From positions 1 to 64,000 of the forward strand of contig JACJWG010000010.1 in assembly GCA_020637235.1 (NCBI GenBank): a stretch of DNA of 64,000 nucleotides, read 5' to 3'. This DNA comes from Acidimicrobiaceae bacterium. Lineage in GTDB: Bacteria; Actinomycetota; Acidimicrobiia; Acidimicrobiales; Ilumatobacteraceae. Numbering within the stretch: position 1 is the first letter of the stretch; every line of letters begins with the position of its first letter. A model generated the notes under the pieces. The model made no database searches and had not been told where the DNA came from. It was given only the letters and a program-made list of their open reading frames with translations. Shown here in pieces: positions 17,280 through 25,193 of the stretch. Made by a program: the position numbers and the translations under genes.

Positions 17280-17399
17280 GAACACGTGTTCGCCGAACGG
17301 ACGTTCGCAGTCTGCACGATCGAACAGTCGTTCGTCAACCCCGAATCGAACACACGTTGCACGAACAGATGTTTGACCTGCTCGTCGAACGCGCGTACG
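17280..17399. promoter_or_regulatory. LexA (SOS) box array between LysM gene and lexA
   Basis: Matches to the actinobacterial/Gram-positive LexA box CGAAC-N4-GTTCG: GAACACGTGTTC (17280-17291, palindromic), CGAACGGACGTTCG (17294-17307, perfect arms), CGAACAGTCGTTCG (17321-17334, perfect arms), CGAACACACGTTGC (17347-17360, one arm imperfect), CGAACAGATGTTTG (17362-17375, one arm imperfect) and a weak CGAACGCGCGTACG (17386-17399). The first three lie over the likely LysM promoter, the last three over the lexA promoter, so both genes should be repressed by LexA. Confidence 0.85.
17310..17338 (-). promoter_or_regulatory. Candidate LysM-gene promoter
   Basis: TTGACG (17338-17333) on the minus strand with CAGACT (about 17314-17309) after an 18-base spacer. 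The perfect LexA box 17321-17334 overlaps the -35 and spacer. The -10 is weak, so the exact position is uncertain. Confidence 0.4.
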
Positions 17400-17401
17400 C
17401 T
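17373..17401 (+). promoter_or_regulatory. lexA promoter, probably leaderless transcript
   Basis: TTGACC (17373-17378), a 17-base spacer and TACGCT (17396-17401). The ATG of lexA is at 17408, seven bases past the -10, so transcription should start at or next to the start codon, giving a leaderless mRNA; no Shine-Dalgarno sequence is present. A LexA-box-like sequence (17362-17375) overlaps the -35. Confidence 0.6.
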
Positions 17402-17407
17402 TGCCGT

Positions 17408-18064
17408 ATGGCTCCCACCTCCAGCTCTCCGAGCAACTCGTCCGTCCTCACCGCCCGCCAGCGGGGCATCCTCGACGTGATCGAGACGGCGATGCGCGAG
17501 CGCGGCTACCCGCCGAGCGTGCGCGAGATCGGCGAAGCCGTCGGTCTCACGTCACCGTCCACGGTGCACAGCCACCTCGCCTCGCTCGAGCGCATGGGAT
17601 TCCTGCGCCGCGACCCCACCAAGCCGCGTGCGATCGAGGTGCGCTACGACCCGAGCTCGGGTGCGGCGATCGAGCGCCGCCCGGCACGCCACGTCCCCCT
17701 CGTCGGCGACGTGGCCGCCGGCACCGACGTGCTCGCACAGGAGAACGTCGAGGAGGTCTATCCCCTCCCCGAAGACTTCACCGGCACCGGCGACCTGTTC
17801 ATGCTCCGCGTGCGCGGCGACTCGATGGTCGAGCTCGGCATCATGGACGGCGACTTCGTCGTGTGTCGCGCCCAGCAGACCGCCGACAACGGCCAGATCG
17901 TCGTCGCCGGCATCCCCGGTGGTGAGGCCACGGTGAAGACCTATCAGCGATCGGGCGACACGATCACCCTGATCCCCGCCAACGAGCGCCTCTCGCCGAT
18001 GGTGTTCCCGGCCGACGAGGTGCAGCTGTTCGGCCGGGTGGTCACCGTGATGCGCCGCCTCTGA
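17408..18064 (+). CDS. lexA: LexA, SOS transcriptional repressor and self-cleaving protease
   Basis: 218 residues. N-terminal winged helix (LTARQRGILDVIETAMRERGYPPSVREIGEAVGLTSPSTVHSHL, residues 14-57) binds the SOS box; the C-terminal S24 peptidase domain cleaves itself at Ala104-Gly105 when RecA filaments form, using Ser139 (VRGDSM) and Lys177 (EATVKTY). All these residues are intact. ATG 17408 fits the family N-terminus; an open frame continues upstream through the CGAGAT repeat but has no start support. It shares a control region with the divergent LysM gene. Its stop abuts the convergent gene at 18065. Confidence 0.97.
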   Translation: MAPTSSSPSNSSVLTARQRGILDVIETAMRERGYPPSVREIGEAVGLTSPSTVHSHLASLERMGFLRRDPTKPRAIEVRYDPSSGAAIERRPARHVPLVGDVAAGTDVLAQENVEEVYPLPEDFTGTGDLFMLRVRGDSMVELGIMDGDFVVCRAQQTADNGQIVVAGIPGGEATVKTYQRSGDTITLIPANERLSPMVFPADEVQLFGRVVTVMRRL

Positions 18065-18949
18065 TCAGGCCGACGGGGGCGCTGGCCAACCCCCCGCCGG
18101 CGGTCCAGCCGGTGGCGTCGGTCCTGGCGTCGGCGGCGACGGCATCGTGGGCGGCGCCGGATACGTCGTCGGCGGCTGCACCGGAGGCGACGGCGGCGAC
18201 GGGATCGAGGCCGCGGGCGGCGCGTACGCCGGACCGCTGTACGGAGCCCCCGGCGCCCCCGGAGTCCCGGGCGCCGCCGGTGTTGCGGGCCCTGGCGGGC
18301 TCGACCGACGCAGTCCGAGCACGAGCAGCAGGCCGCCGACGACGAGCCCGCCGACGATCGCCACGATGCCCATGGTCTTCAACGAACCGCTGTCACCTTT
18401 CGGATCGCGGCCGACGGCGATCGCGATCTCGTCCTCGTCGGACGTGGCGGTCAGCTCGTAGTCGCCGGCCTCCTCGATCTCGACGGTCGCGATCGACCGG
18501 CCGACGAAGCCGCCCGCGTCGTAGTCCTTCGACTCGTCGTCGTCGAGGTCGACCTCGTCGTCGTCTTCGTCGCGCAACTCGACGTCGACGTCCGGCAACT
18601 CGTCGTCGTCGAAGGAGTAGTCGGTGTCGGCGTTCGGGCAGTCGCCACGGAGCTCGCCGATCTCCCCTTCGGTCTCGACGAAGATCGTGTACGTGCCGGC
18701 CTCGTCGAACTCGAGGCTCGTGGTACAGCCGATCGGTGCGCGTGCCAGGTTGCGCACACCGTCGTCGTAGTTCGACGAGCTCGCCAGGAACATGACGATC
18801 CCGGCGATCACCCCGGCCACGAGCAGGAGCGCACCGACGCCGATCAGCCCGGCGCGCCGGTTGCCCTGCTGCGGCGCACCGGCGAATGGCGCAGCGGGCT
18901 GTTGCACGACCGGCCCCTGGCCGGACGGCGGGAACTGCTGATACGACAT
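18065..18949 (-). CDS. Two-TM protein with acidic extracytoplasmic domain and Pro-rich tail
   Basis: 294 residues, not recognised as a named family. A Gln/Pro-rich cytosolic N-terminus precedes membrane segment 1 (about 34-55, LIGVGALLLVAGVIAGIVMFLA); an external domain of about 130 residues contains two Cys (PIGCTTS, RGDCPN) and a strongly acidic stretch (ELRDEDDDEVDLDDDESKD); membrane segment 2 (about 192-212) is followed by a long Pro/Ala/Gly/Ser tail. The external part has beta-sandwich-like phrases (AGTYTIFVETEG, AGDYELTATSD), suggesting a small carbohydrate- or surface-binding domain, an inference only. The stop codon abuts the lexA stop with no gap. Confidence 0.8.
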   Translation of the reverse strand: MSYQQFPPSGQGPVVQQPAAPFAGAPQQGNRRAGLIGVGALLLVAGVIAGIVMFLASSSNYDDGVRNLARAPIGCTTSLEFDEAGTYTIFVETEGEIGELRGDCPNADTDYSFDDDELPDVDVELRDEDDDEVDLDDDESKDYDAGGFVGRSIATVEIEEAGDYELTATSDEDEIAIAVGRDPKGDSGSLKTMGIVAIVGGLVVGGLLLVLGLRRSSPPGPATPAAPGTPGAPGAPYSGPAYAPPAASIPSPPSPPVQPPTTYPAPPTMPSPPTPGPTPPAGPPAGGWPAPPSA

Positions 18950-18952
18950 GTC

Positions 18953-20071
18953 CTACACCCCCAGTCGCCGAGCGACCTGGTCGATCCGTTCATCTGGTTG
19001 TACCACGGCCACGCGGACGTTGTGGGCACCGCCCGCCCCGTAGAAGTCGCCGGGGCTCACCAACGCCCCGCCCTCGGCCGCCAGCCGCTCGGCGAAGGCC
19101 CAGCCGTCACGGGCGTCGAACCACAGGTAGAAGCCTCCGGCGGGGAGCGGTACGTCGATCCCCGACCACGTGCCGAGCACATCGGCGAGCCGTTCGAGTC
19201 GGCGCCGGTACCGGTCGCGTTGCACGTGCACGTGCTCGTCGTCGTCGAGCGCCACCACCCCCGCGGCCTGCGCCGGCCCGGGCACCAGCATGCCGACGTG
19301 CTTGCGCACCTCCTTCAGGTAGGTGACGAGCTCGGTGTCGCCGGCGTAGCAGCCGACCCGCAGGCCGGCGAGGTTCGAGCGCTTCGACAGCGAGTGCACG
19401 GCGACGACGCCGTCGAGACCCGTCTCGAGCACGGTTCGAGGGCGGCCGTCCCACGTGAACTCGACGTAGCACTCGTCGCTGAACACCGGCACCCCGCGAG
19501 CTCGTCCCCACGCAGCCGCCGCATCGAGGTCGCTCAGCGCACCGGTCGGGTTCGACGGGCTGTTCACCCACAGCATCAGTGCCCGGGCCGCGTCCGCCGG
19601 ATCGATCGCGGCGAGGTCGATGCCGCCGTCGGGACGTGGGGGCACCGCGACCGGCCGGCAGCCGGCCAAGATCGCACCCATCTCGTAGGTCGGGTAGGCG
19701 ACCGCGGGGTACAGCACGGTGTCGCGCGACGGCGTGCGCAGGCGCAGGTAGTGCGGCGTGGTCGCGACGAACTCCTTGGTGCCGACGCACGCAGCGACCT
19801 GGTCGAGGGTGACGTCGATGTCGAAACGGCGCGAGATCCAACGCTGCACGGCGCTGCGCAGTGCGGCGGTCCCGATGCTCGGCGGGTATCCACGCTCGCT
19901 GTCGCTCGTCGACAGTGCGGCGATCACCGCCGGCGGCGGCGGATCGCACGGGGTGCCGATCGACAGGTCGACGATGCCACCGTCGTGCTCGGCGCACCGC
20001 GCCGCCAACCGGTCGAGCTGGTCGTACGGGTAGGGCGGCGGGACGAACCCCTCGGCGCGCGGCTCACTCAT
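18953..20071 (-). CDS. Aminotransferase, probable N-succinyldiaminopimelate aminotransferase (DapC-like)
   Basis: 372 residues, fold-type I PLP enzyme. PLP lysine lies in VHSLSKRSNLAGLR; NSPSNPTG, FSDECYVEF and the C-terminal Arg region (HNVRVAVVQPDERID) fit class I/II aminotransferases of the DapC clade, which makes succinyl-diaminopimelate for lysine and cell wall. dapF lies 1.4 kb upstream on the same strand, which supports this role. It is followed after 3 bp by the two-TM gene. A related aspartate or LL-diaminopimelate aminotransferase is the alternative. Confidence 0.85.
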   Translation of the reverse strand: MSEPRAEGFVPPPYPYDQLDRLAARCAEHDGGIVDLSIGTPCDPPPPAVIAALSTSDSERGYPPSIGTAALRSAVQRWISRRFDIDVTLDQVAACVGTKEFVATTPHYLRLRTPSRDTVLYPAVAYPTYEMGAILAGCRPVAVPPRPDGGIDLAAIDPADAARALMLWVNSPSNPTGALSDLDAAAAWGRARGVPVFSDECYVEFTWDGRPRTVLETGLDGVVAVHSLSKRSNLAGLRVGCYAGDTELVTYLKEVRKHVGMLVPGPAQAAGVVALDDDEHVHVQRDRYRRRLERLADVLGTWSGIDVPLPAGGFYLWFDARDGWAFAERLAAEGGALVSPGDFYGAGGAHNVRVAVVQPDERIDQVARRLGV

Positions 20072-20100
20072 GACCGGTCATCGTGGCAGCTCGCGACGCA

Positions 20101-20137
20101 CCGGCAAAACGCCGGCCCGGCCCGGCCGGCCGGGGCC
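20101..20137. terminator. GC-rich hairpin(s) after hflX
   Basis: CCGGC-AAAAC-GCCGG (20101-20115) is a perfect 5-bp hairpin, followed at once by a GGCC/CCGG-rich stretch that can fold again. It lies between the hflX stop (20162, minus) and the dapC start (20071), so it may end the miaB-miaA-dapF-hflX transcript. Confidence 0.4.
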
Positions 20138-20161
20138 GACCGGTCGCCGGTCCCTGGCCCG

Positions 20162-21475
20162 TCAGCGTTCGACACCGGGCACGACGAACTCGGCGAGGCG
20201 ACCCGCCGACGCATCGGCCAGCCGGGCACGCACGCGCACCCCGCCGTCCTCGTGTGCGCTCGACACCACCTCGCCCTCACGGTGCACGGCGGCGAGCACG
20301 TCGCCACGGTCGTAGGGGATGAGCAGCTCGACGGGCGTGGCGATCGCACGCAGACGATCGGCGAGGGCGCCGAGGAAGTCGTCGATCCCCTCCCCCGTCA
20401 CCGCGCTCAGTGCGACCGAACCCTCGTGGCCGGCGACCAGTTCCTTCGCCACGTCCGGCACCAGGTCGGCCTTGTTGAACACGATCAGCTCGGGCACACG
20501 GTCGGCATCGATCTCGGCGAGCACCTCCCGCACCGCAGCGATCTGGCCGGCGGGATCGGGTGCACTCGCGTCGACCACGTGAACGAGGAAATCGGCTTCG
20601 CTCGCCACCTCGAGCGTGCTCTTGAACGATTCGATCAGGCCGTGAGGCAGCCGCCGCACGAAACCGACGGTGTCCGTGAGCAGTACCGGCTCGCCGCCGG
20701 GCAGCGACAACCGTCGTGTGGTCGGATCGAGTGTGGCGAACAACCGGTCCTCCACGAGCACGCCGGCCTGGGTGAGCCGGTTGAGCAGGGTGCTCTTCCC
20801 GGCGTTGGTGTAGCCGACGATCGTCACGGCGGCGAGACCGCTGCGACCGCGGCTCTTGCGCTGCAGGTGGCGGGTCTCGCGGAGTTCGGCCAGGTCGTGT
20901 TCCAGGCGGGTGATCCGTTTGGTGAGGATCCGGCGATCGACCTCGAGCCGGGTCTCACCGCTGCCACGGGTGCGGGTGCCGACACCACCGCTCTGCTGCG
21001 ACAGGTTCGCCTTGTTGCCACGCCGGAGTCGTGGCAGCCGGTATCGCAACAGCGCGAGCTCGACCTGCGCCTTGCCCTCGAGGGTGTGCGCGTTCTGGGC
21101 GAAGATGTCGAGGATCACCGCCGTGCGGTCGAGGGCGGTCCGGCCGAGCAGCTTCTCGAGGTTGAACTGTTGCGCCGGCGCGAGTTCGTTGTCGAACACG
21201 ACGGTGTCGGCGTCGACCGCGAGGCACAGCTGCTTCAGTTCCTCCACCTTGCCCTTGCCGATGAACCAGGTGTGATCCGGCGCGTCGCGCCGCTGGATCA
21301 TCCGTCCCGCCTCGTCGGCCCCGGCGGTGTCGATGAGGAGCGCGAGCTCGTCGAGACCGGCCTCGGTGTCGGCATCGGTGTGCCCCGGCAACGTGACTCC
21401 CACCAGGACGATGCGCTCTCGTTTGGTGCGCTCGATGAGCGTCGCGCCGAGTGCTTCCTGGTACGGGTTCGTCAT
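20162..21475 (-). CDS. hflX: HflX, ribosome-associated GTPase
   Basis: 437 residues. Binds 50S subunits and helps split or rescue stalled ribosomes. N-terminal nucleotide-binding domain (VFDNELAPAQQFNLEKLLGRTALDRTAVILDIFA) and coiled-coil linker (RRLRRGNKANLSQQSGGVGTRTRGSGETRLEVDRR-like region), then the G domain with G1 VGYTNAGKST, G3 DTVGF and G4 NKAD. ATG 21475 overlaps the dapF stop (ATGA), as in many actinobacteria; the longer frame upstream runs through dapF and is discarded. Confidence 0.96.
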   Translation of the reverse strand: MTNPYQEALGATLIERTKRERIVLVGVTLPGHTDADTEAGLDELALLIDTAGADEAGRMIQRRDAPDHTWFIGKGKVEELKQLCLAVDADTVVFDNELAPAQQFNLEKLLGRTALDRTAVILDIFAQNAHTLEGKAQVELALLRYRLPRLRRGNKANLSQQSGGVGTRTRGSGETRLEVDRRILTKRITRLEHDLAELRETRHLQRKSRGRSGLAAVTIVGYTNAGKSTLLNRLTQAGVLVEDRLFATLDPTTRRLSLPGGEPVLLTDTVGFVRRLPHGLIESFKSTLEVASEADFLVHVVDASAPDPAGQIAAVREVLAEIDADRVPELIVFNKADLVPDVAKELVAGHEGSVALSAVTGEGIDDFLGALADRLRAIATPVELLIPYDRGDVLAAVHREGEVVSSAHEDGGVRVRARLADASAGRLAEFVVPGVER

Positions 21476-22347
21476 GCGGAGGTCGTGTTCCCTTCGTGCG
21501 TCGTGTCGACACCGTTGGCCGGTGCCGACCCGAGGTGGTCGTCGATCTCGACCTCGATCCGGCCGATCAGCACCGACGGTCCCACCAACGTGGCCCGGCC
21601 GGGCGCCGGGTCGTCGAGACGAACCTTCGCGCGTCCGCCGTCCATCTGCACGACGATTTCCGTCGTGGCGGCGGGCACCAGCCCCCACGCCCGGGCCGCG
21701 TATGCGCTGGCGCACGCGCCGGTGCCGCAGGCCTGGGTGATGCCAGCGCCGCGCTCGTGGACGCGCATGCGGATGACGTGCGGCTCGTCGCCCGGCTCGA
21801 CGATCTCGAGGTTGGTGCCCGGCACGTGTGCGCCGAGCGCCTGGAGGTCGACCACGGCGACCTCGTCGACGCCGACGACCGTGTGCGGGTTGCCGGTGTC
21901 GAGGTGCAGCACCGGACGATCGGGGTGGGCGCCGATCCCGGCCCAGCCCTCGGGTTCGCTGCCGGCACGGATCTCGCCCATGTCGACCGACGCCTCGATC
22001 GTGTCCGCTCGATCGGTGGCGACGAGGCGCACGTGACGGTCACCGGCGTCGGTGAGGATCGTCTGGCCGTCGAGGTCGCCGCGGCGCAGCGCGAGCGCCT
22101 GGGCGAAGCAGCGGATGCCGTTGCCGCTCATCTCGGCCCGGCTGCCGTCGGCGTTGTACAGCCACATCCGCGCCGCGTAGCCCGGCTCGCTCTCCGCGAC
22201 GAGCAGGCCGTCGGCGCCGATGCCGGTGCGGCGATCACAGAGCGCAACGGCGAGCGCCGGCAACCTCGCCGGTGGCACCGGCGGATGGAACACCACGAGG
22301 AAGTCGTTGCCGAGGCCGTGGTGCTTGGTGAGCTGCAGCGTGGTCAT
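21472..22347 (-). CDS. dapF: Diaminopimelate epimerase
   Basis: 291 residues. Converts LL- to meso-diaminopimelate. The two catalytic cysteines are in GNGIRC and ACGTGACASAYAA, both intact; LTKHHGLGNDFLV is the family N-terminus. ATG 22347 overlaps the miaA stop by four bases and the dapF stop overlaps the hflX ATG, so the three are translationally coupled. Confidence 0.96.
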   Translation of the reverse strand: MTTLQLTKHHGLGNDFLVVFHPPVPPARLPALAVALCDRRTGIGADGLLVAESEPGYAARMWLYNADGSRAEMSGNGIRCFAQALALRRGDLDGQTILTDAGDRHVRLVATDRADTIEASVDMGEIRAGSEPEGWAGIGAHPDRPVLHLDTGNPHTVVGVDEVAVVDLQALGAHVPGTNLEIVEPGDEPHVIRMRVHERGAGITQACGTGACASAYAARAWGLVPAATTEIVVQMDGGRAKVRLDDPAPGRATLVGPSVLIGRIEVEIDDHLGSAPANGVDTTHEGNTTSA

Positions 22348-23282
22348 CGGGTTCCCATCAGCGTCGCGGCGATCACGGGAACCGCTTCGGCGACCGGGTC
22401 GTCGTGGATGTCGAGCCAGCGTACGCGCGGGTCGCGACGGAACCACCGCTCCTGGCGGACCGCGAACTGGCGGGTGCGCACCACGACGGTGGCGACGGCC
22501 TCGTCGAGGCTGCACAGCCCCTCGAGGTGCTCGATCACCTCTTTGTATCCGAGCGCCTGACGGGCGGTGCGCGACAACCCCGGGAACCGCTCGACGAGCG
22601 ACGCGACCTCGGCCACCAGTCCGGCCTCGACCATCCGGTGGACGCGGGTCTCGATCCGCCGCGCGAGCACCGGGCGGGGCCAGCGCAGACCCACCTGCAC
22701 GAACGGGACCGGTGGGTAGCGGTCGAGGCCCGGCCCGTACGAGCTGAACCGCCGCCCCGAACCGACGCACACCTCGAGGGCGCGCACCACCCGGCGGGCG
22801 TTCGTCGGTTCCATCTTCGCGGCAGCGTCGGGATCGAGTGCGGTCAACTCGGCATGCAACGCCTCGACGGACTCGTGGGCGAGCCGGGCTTCCAACGCAG
22901 CACGGACCACGGGCCAGGTGCCCGGGATCTCCATCGGATCGGTGAGTGCACGGAGGTACAGCCCCGTCCCGCCGACGAGCAACGCCCGGTTGCCGCGAGC
23001 AGCGATCTCCGCGGCCGCCGTCGTGGCGGCGTCGACGAACTCGGCCACGGCGAACTCGTGATCGGGATCCACCAGGTCGAGCAGATGGTGCGGCACTCGG
23101 TCGCGGTCGTCGGCGGTGGGTTTCGCGGTGCCGATGTCCATGCGCCGGTACACCTGCATCGCATCGACGGCGACGATCTCGAACGGGCCGTGCTCCACGA
23201 GACCGGGATCGGTGGCGACGGACATCGCCACATCGCTCTTGCCGCTGGCGGTGGGGCCGAGCACCACCAGCGACGTGCTCAT
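22344..23282 (-). CDS. miaA: tRNA dimethylallyltransferase
   Basis: 312 residues. Adds an isopentenyl group to A37 of tRNAs that read UNN codons. P-loop GPTASGKSDVA at residues 9-19, VDAMQVYRRMDIGTAKP with the catalytic Asp, and VGGTGLYLRALT are all present. The start is ATG 23282; a TTG start at 23300 would reach into miaB. It is 14 bp downstream of miaB, which acts next on the same base. Confidence 0.96.
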   Translation of the reverse strand: MSTSLVVLGPTASGKSDVAMSVATDPGLVEHGPFEIVAVDAMQVYRRMDIGTAKPTADDRDRVPHHLLDLVDPDHEFAVAEFVDAATTAAAEIAARGNRALLVGGTGLYLRALTDPMEIPGTWPVVRAALEARLAHESVEALHAELTALDPDAAAKMEPTNARRVVRALEVCVGSGRRFSSYGPGLDRYPPVPFVQVGLRWPRPVLARRIETRVHRMVEAGLVAEVASLVERFPGLSRTARQALGYKEVIEHLEGLCSLDEAVATVVVRTRQFAVRQERWFRRDPRVRWLDIHDDPVAEAVPVIAATLMGTR

Positions 23283-23296
23283 CGGCACATCCCGGT

Positions 23297-24724
23297 TCAA
23301 CCGGCGGCGACGGCGATGCGCCGCTTGTGCGACGGGTCGGCGATCACTTCGCGGAACACCCCGGTGAGGTGGTGCGGCGCAGCGCCGCTCACCTCGACGC
23401 TCGCGTACGCACCGGTGCGCACCGGGTGCGGCGGCGTGAAGTGCACGAGCTTGTTCTGGCGGGTGCGCCCCGAGATGATCGACGGGTCGCGCTTCGAGGG
23501 GCCCTCGACGAGCACCTCCTCGATGCGGCCGACGCGGGCACGATGCCTGGCGATCGCGCTGTGTTCCACCACGATCCGCAGCCGCTCGAACCGCTCACTC
23601 ACGATCGCCGGGTCGACGAAGCGATCGACCATCTGCGCCGCTTCGGTGCCGTCTCGGGGCGAGAAGATGAACGTGTACGCGTAGTCGTACTCGGCTGCGG
23701 CGGCGACCTCGAGCGTGCGTTCGAAGTCGTCGTCGGTCTCGCCTGGGAACCCGACGATGATGTCGGTACTCACGGCGAGATCGTCGATGGCCCGGCGCGC
23801 CTGCGCGAGGCGCTCGAGGTACCGCTCGGCGGTGTAACCGCGGTGCATGAGCGACAGCACCCGGTCCGAGCCGCTCTGCAGCGGGTAGTGCAGGTGCTCG
23901 CACACCTGCGGGGAGGCCGCCATCGCGGCGAAGGTCTCGGGGCGCATGTCCTTCGGGTGCGGGCTGGTGAATCGCACCCGCCGGATCCCGGGCACCGCCG
24001 ACGCGGCGGTCAGCAGATCGGCGAAGAGGGGCCGGAGCCTGGCGTCCGCGTCGCCGTCGCGGCGGGCGGCCACCTGCAGGTCGCGGCCGTAGCTGTTGAC
24101 GTTCTGGCCGAGCAGGGTGACCTCGGTGACCCCCTGGTCGGCGAGGTCGCGAACTTCGGCGACGACGTCGTCGAACGGTCGACTGATCTCGGCGCCGCGC
24201 ACGGCCGGGACGATGCAGAACGCACACGAGTTGTCGCACCCGATCTGGATCGTGACCCATGCGTTGTACGACGTCTCGCGGCGCGCCGGCAGCGCGGAGG
24301 GGAACAGCGCGTGGTCGTCGATCACGGCCTCGTCGAGGATCTCGGTGATCGGCCCGTGGGCGCCGGCGTGCGCCAGCAACTCGCCGGCCCGATGCACGTT
24401 GTGGGTGCCGAGCACCACGTCGGTCCACGGTGCCCTCTGACGCACGAGATCGCGGTCTTTCTGGGCGAGGCAGCCGGACACCACGATCTGGCGCCCTTCC
24501 TTGGCCTCCTTCCACCGCTTCAGGTGGCCGAGGTTGCCGTAGAGCCGGTTGTCGGCGTTCTCACGGATGCAGCACGTGTTCAGGACCACCACGTCGGCGT
24601 CGGCATCGCTGTCGACCGCCTCCATCCCATCTGCGTCGAGCAGACCGGCGATGCGCTCCGAGTCGTGCTCGTTCATCTGACACCCGTAGGTGTGCACGAC
24701 ATAGCGGCGCGGGCTCGAACTCAC
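23297..24724 (-). CDS. miaB: tRNA-2-methylthio-N6-dimethylallyladenosine synthase
   Basis: 475 residues from GTG 24724. Radical-SAM methylthiotransferase acting on i6A37 made by MiaA. N-terminal UPF0004 domain with the auxiliary-cluster cysteines (TYGCQMNEHDSER, NTCCIRENADN, VSGCLAQK), radical-SAM motif CDNSCAFC, and a C-terminal TRAM domain. The start leaves only 8 residues before YVVHTYGCQ, as expected. First gene of the miaB-miaA-dapF-hflX set. Confidence 0.96.
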   Translation of the reverse strand: MSSSPRRYVVHTYGCQMNEHDSERIAGLLDADGMEAVDSDADADVVVLNTCCIRENADNRLYGNLGHLKRWKEAKEGRQIVVSGCLAQKDRDLVRQRAPWTDVVLGTHNVHRAGELLAHAGAHGPITEILDEAVIDDHALFPSALPARRETSYNAWVTIQIGCDNSCAFCIVPAVRGAEISRPFDDVVAEVRDLADQGVTEVTLLGQNVNSYGRDLQVAARRDGDADARLRPLFADLLTAASAVPGIRRVRFTSPHPKDMRPETFAAMAASPQVCEHLHYPLQSGSDRVLSLMHRGYTAERYLERLAQARRAIDDLAVSTDIIVGFPGETDDDFERTLEVAAAAEYDYAYTFIFSPRDGTEAAQMVDRFVDPAIVSERFERLRIVVEHSAIARHRARVGRIEEVLVEGPSKRDPSIISGRTRQNKLVHFTPPHPVRTGAYASVEVSGAAPHHLTGVFREVIADPSHKRRIAVAAG

Positions 24725-24752
24725 GTCGTCCGAGGCTATCGACGTCGGAGGG

Positions 24753-25193
24753 TCAGACCGGCGGCGCCGCCCACTCGGGCGAGTACGGGTTGTGCGCGAT
24801 CTCCCACAGATGTCCGTCCGGGTCGGCCACGTAGCCCGAGTACCCACCCCACTCGACGAGCTCGGGCGCCTTCGCCAGCGTGGCGCCCGCCGTGACGAAC
24901 GCAGCCACCACCCGGTCGACGTCGTCGCGCGACGGTTGGTTGCTGGCCAACGTGACCCCACGGAACGCCGTTGCGTCGGCGGCGGGTGTTCGGTGCGCGT
25001 CCTCGGCGAGGTCGCTCGCGCCGAACAGTCCGAGCACCACCCATCCTCCGCCCGGCGTCCCGAGGCGGAGGAAGGTGATCGTGCTCTCACCCTCGGCGGC
25101 GCGCTGCCAGCCGAGCGACTCGTAGAACGATGTCGACCGGGCGACGTCGGCGACGCCGAGGGTGACGAGGCTGAGATGCGCCGGGACGGCCAT
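24753..25193 (-). CDS. VOC (glyoxalase/bleomycin-resistance) family protein
   Basis: 146 residues with two beta-alpha-beta-beta-beta motifs: LSLVTLGVADVARSTSFYESLGW at the N-terminus and WGGYSGYVADPDGHLWEIAHNP at the C-terminus, where the Glu is the usual metal ligand. Substrate cannot be read from the sequence. Its ATG overlaps the recA stop by one base (TGATG), the place where recX usually lies in actinobacteria, so it is likely co-transcribed with recA. Confidence 0.88.
   Translation of the reverse strand: MAVPAHLSLVTLGVADVARSTSFYESLGWQRAAEGESTITFLRLGTPGGGWVVLGLFGASDLAEDAHRTPAADATAFRGVTLASNQPSRDDVDRVVAAFVTAGATLAKAPELVEWGGYSGYVADPDGHLWEIAHNPYSPEWAAPPV

Noticed and set aside
17150..17407. 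Upstream extension of lexA through an EIEIEIEI stretch
   Set aside because: It translates the CGAGAT microsatellite and the LexA boxes; family LexA proteins start near 17408 and a promoter lies just before it.
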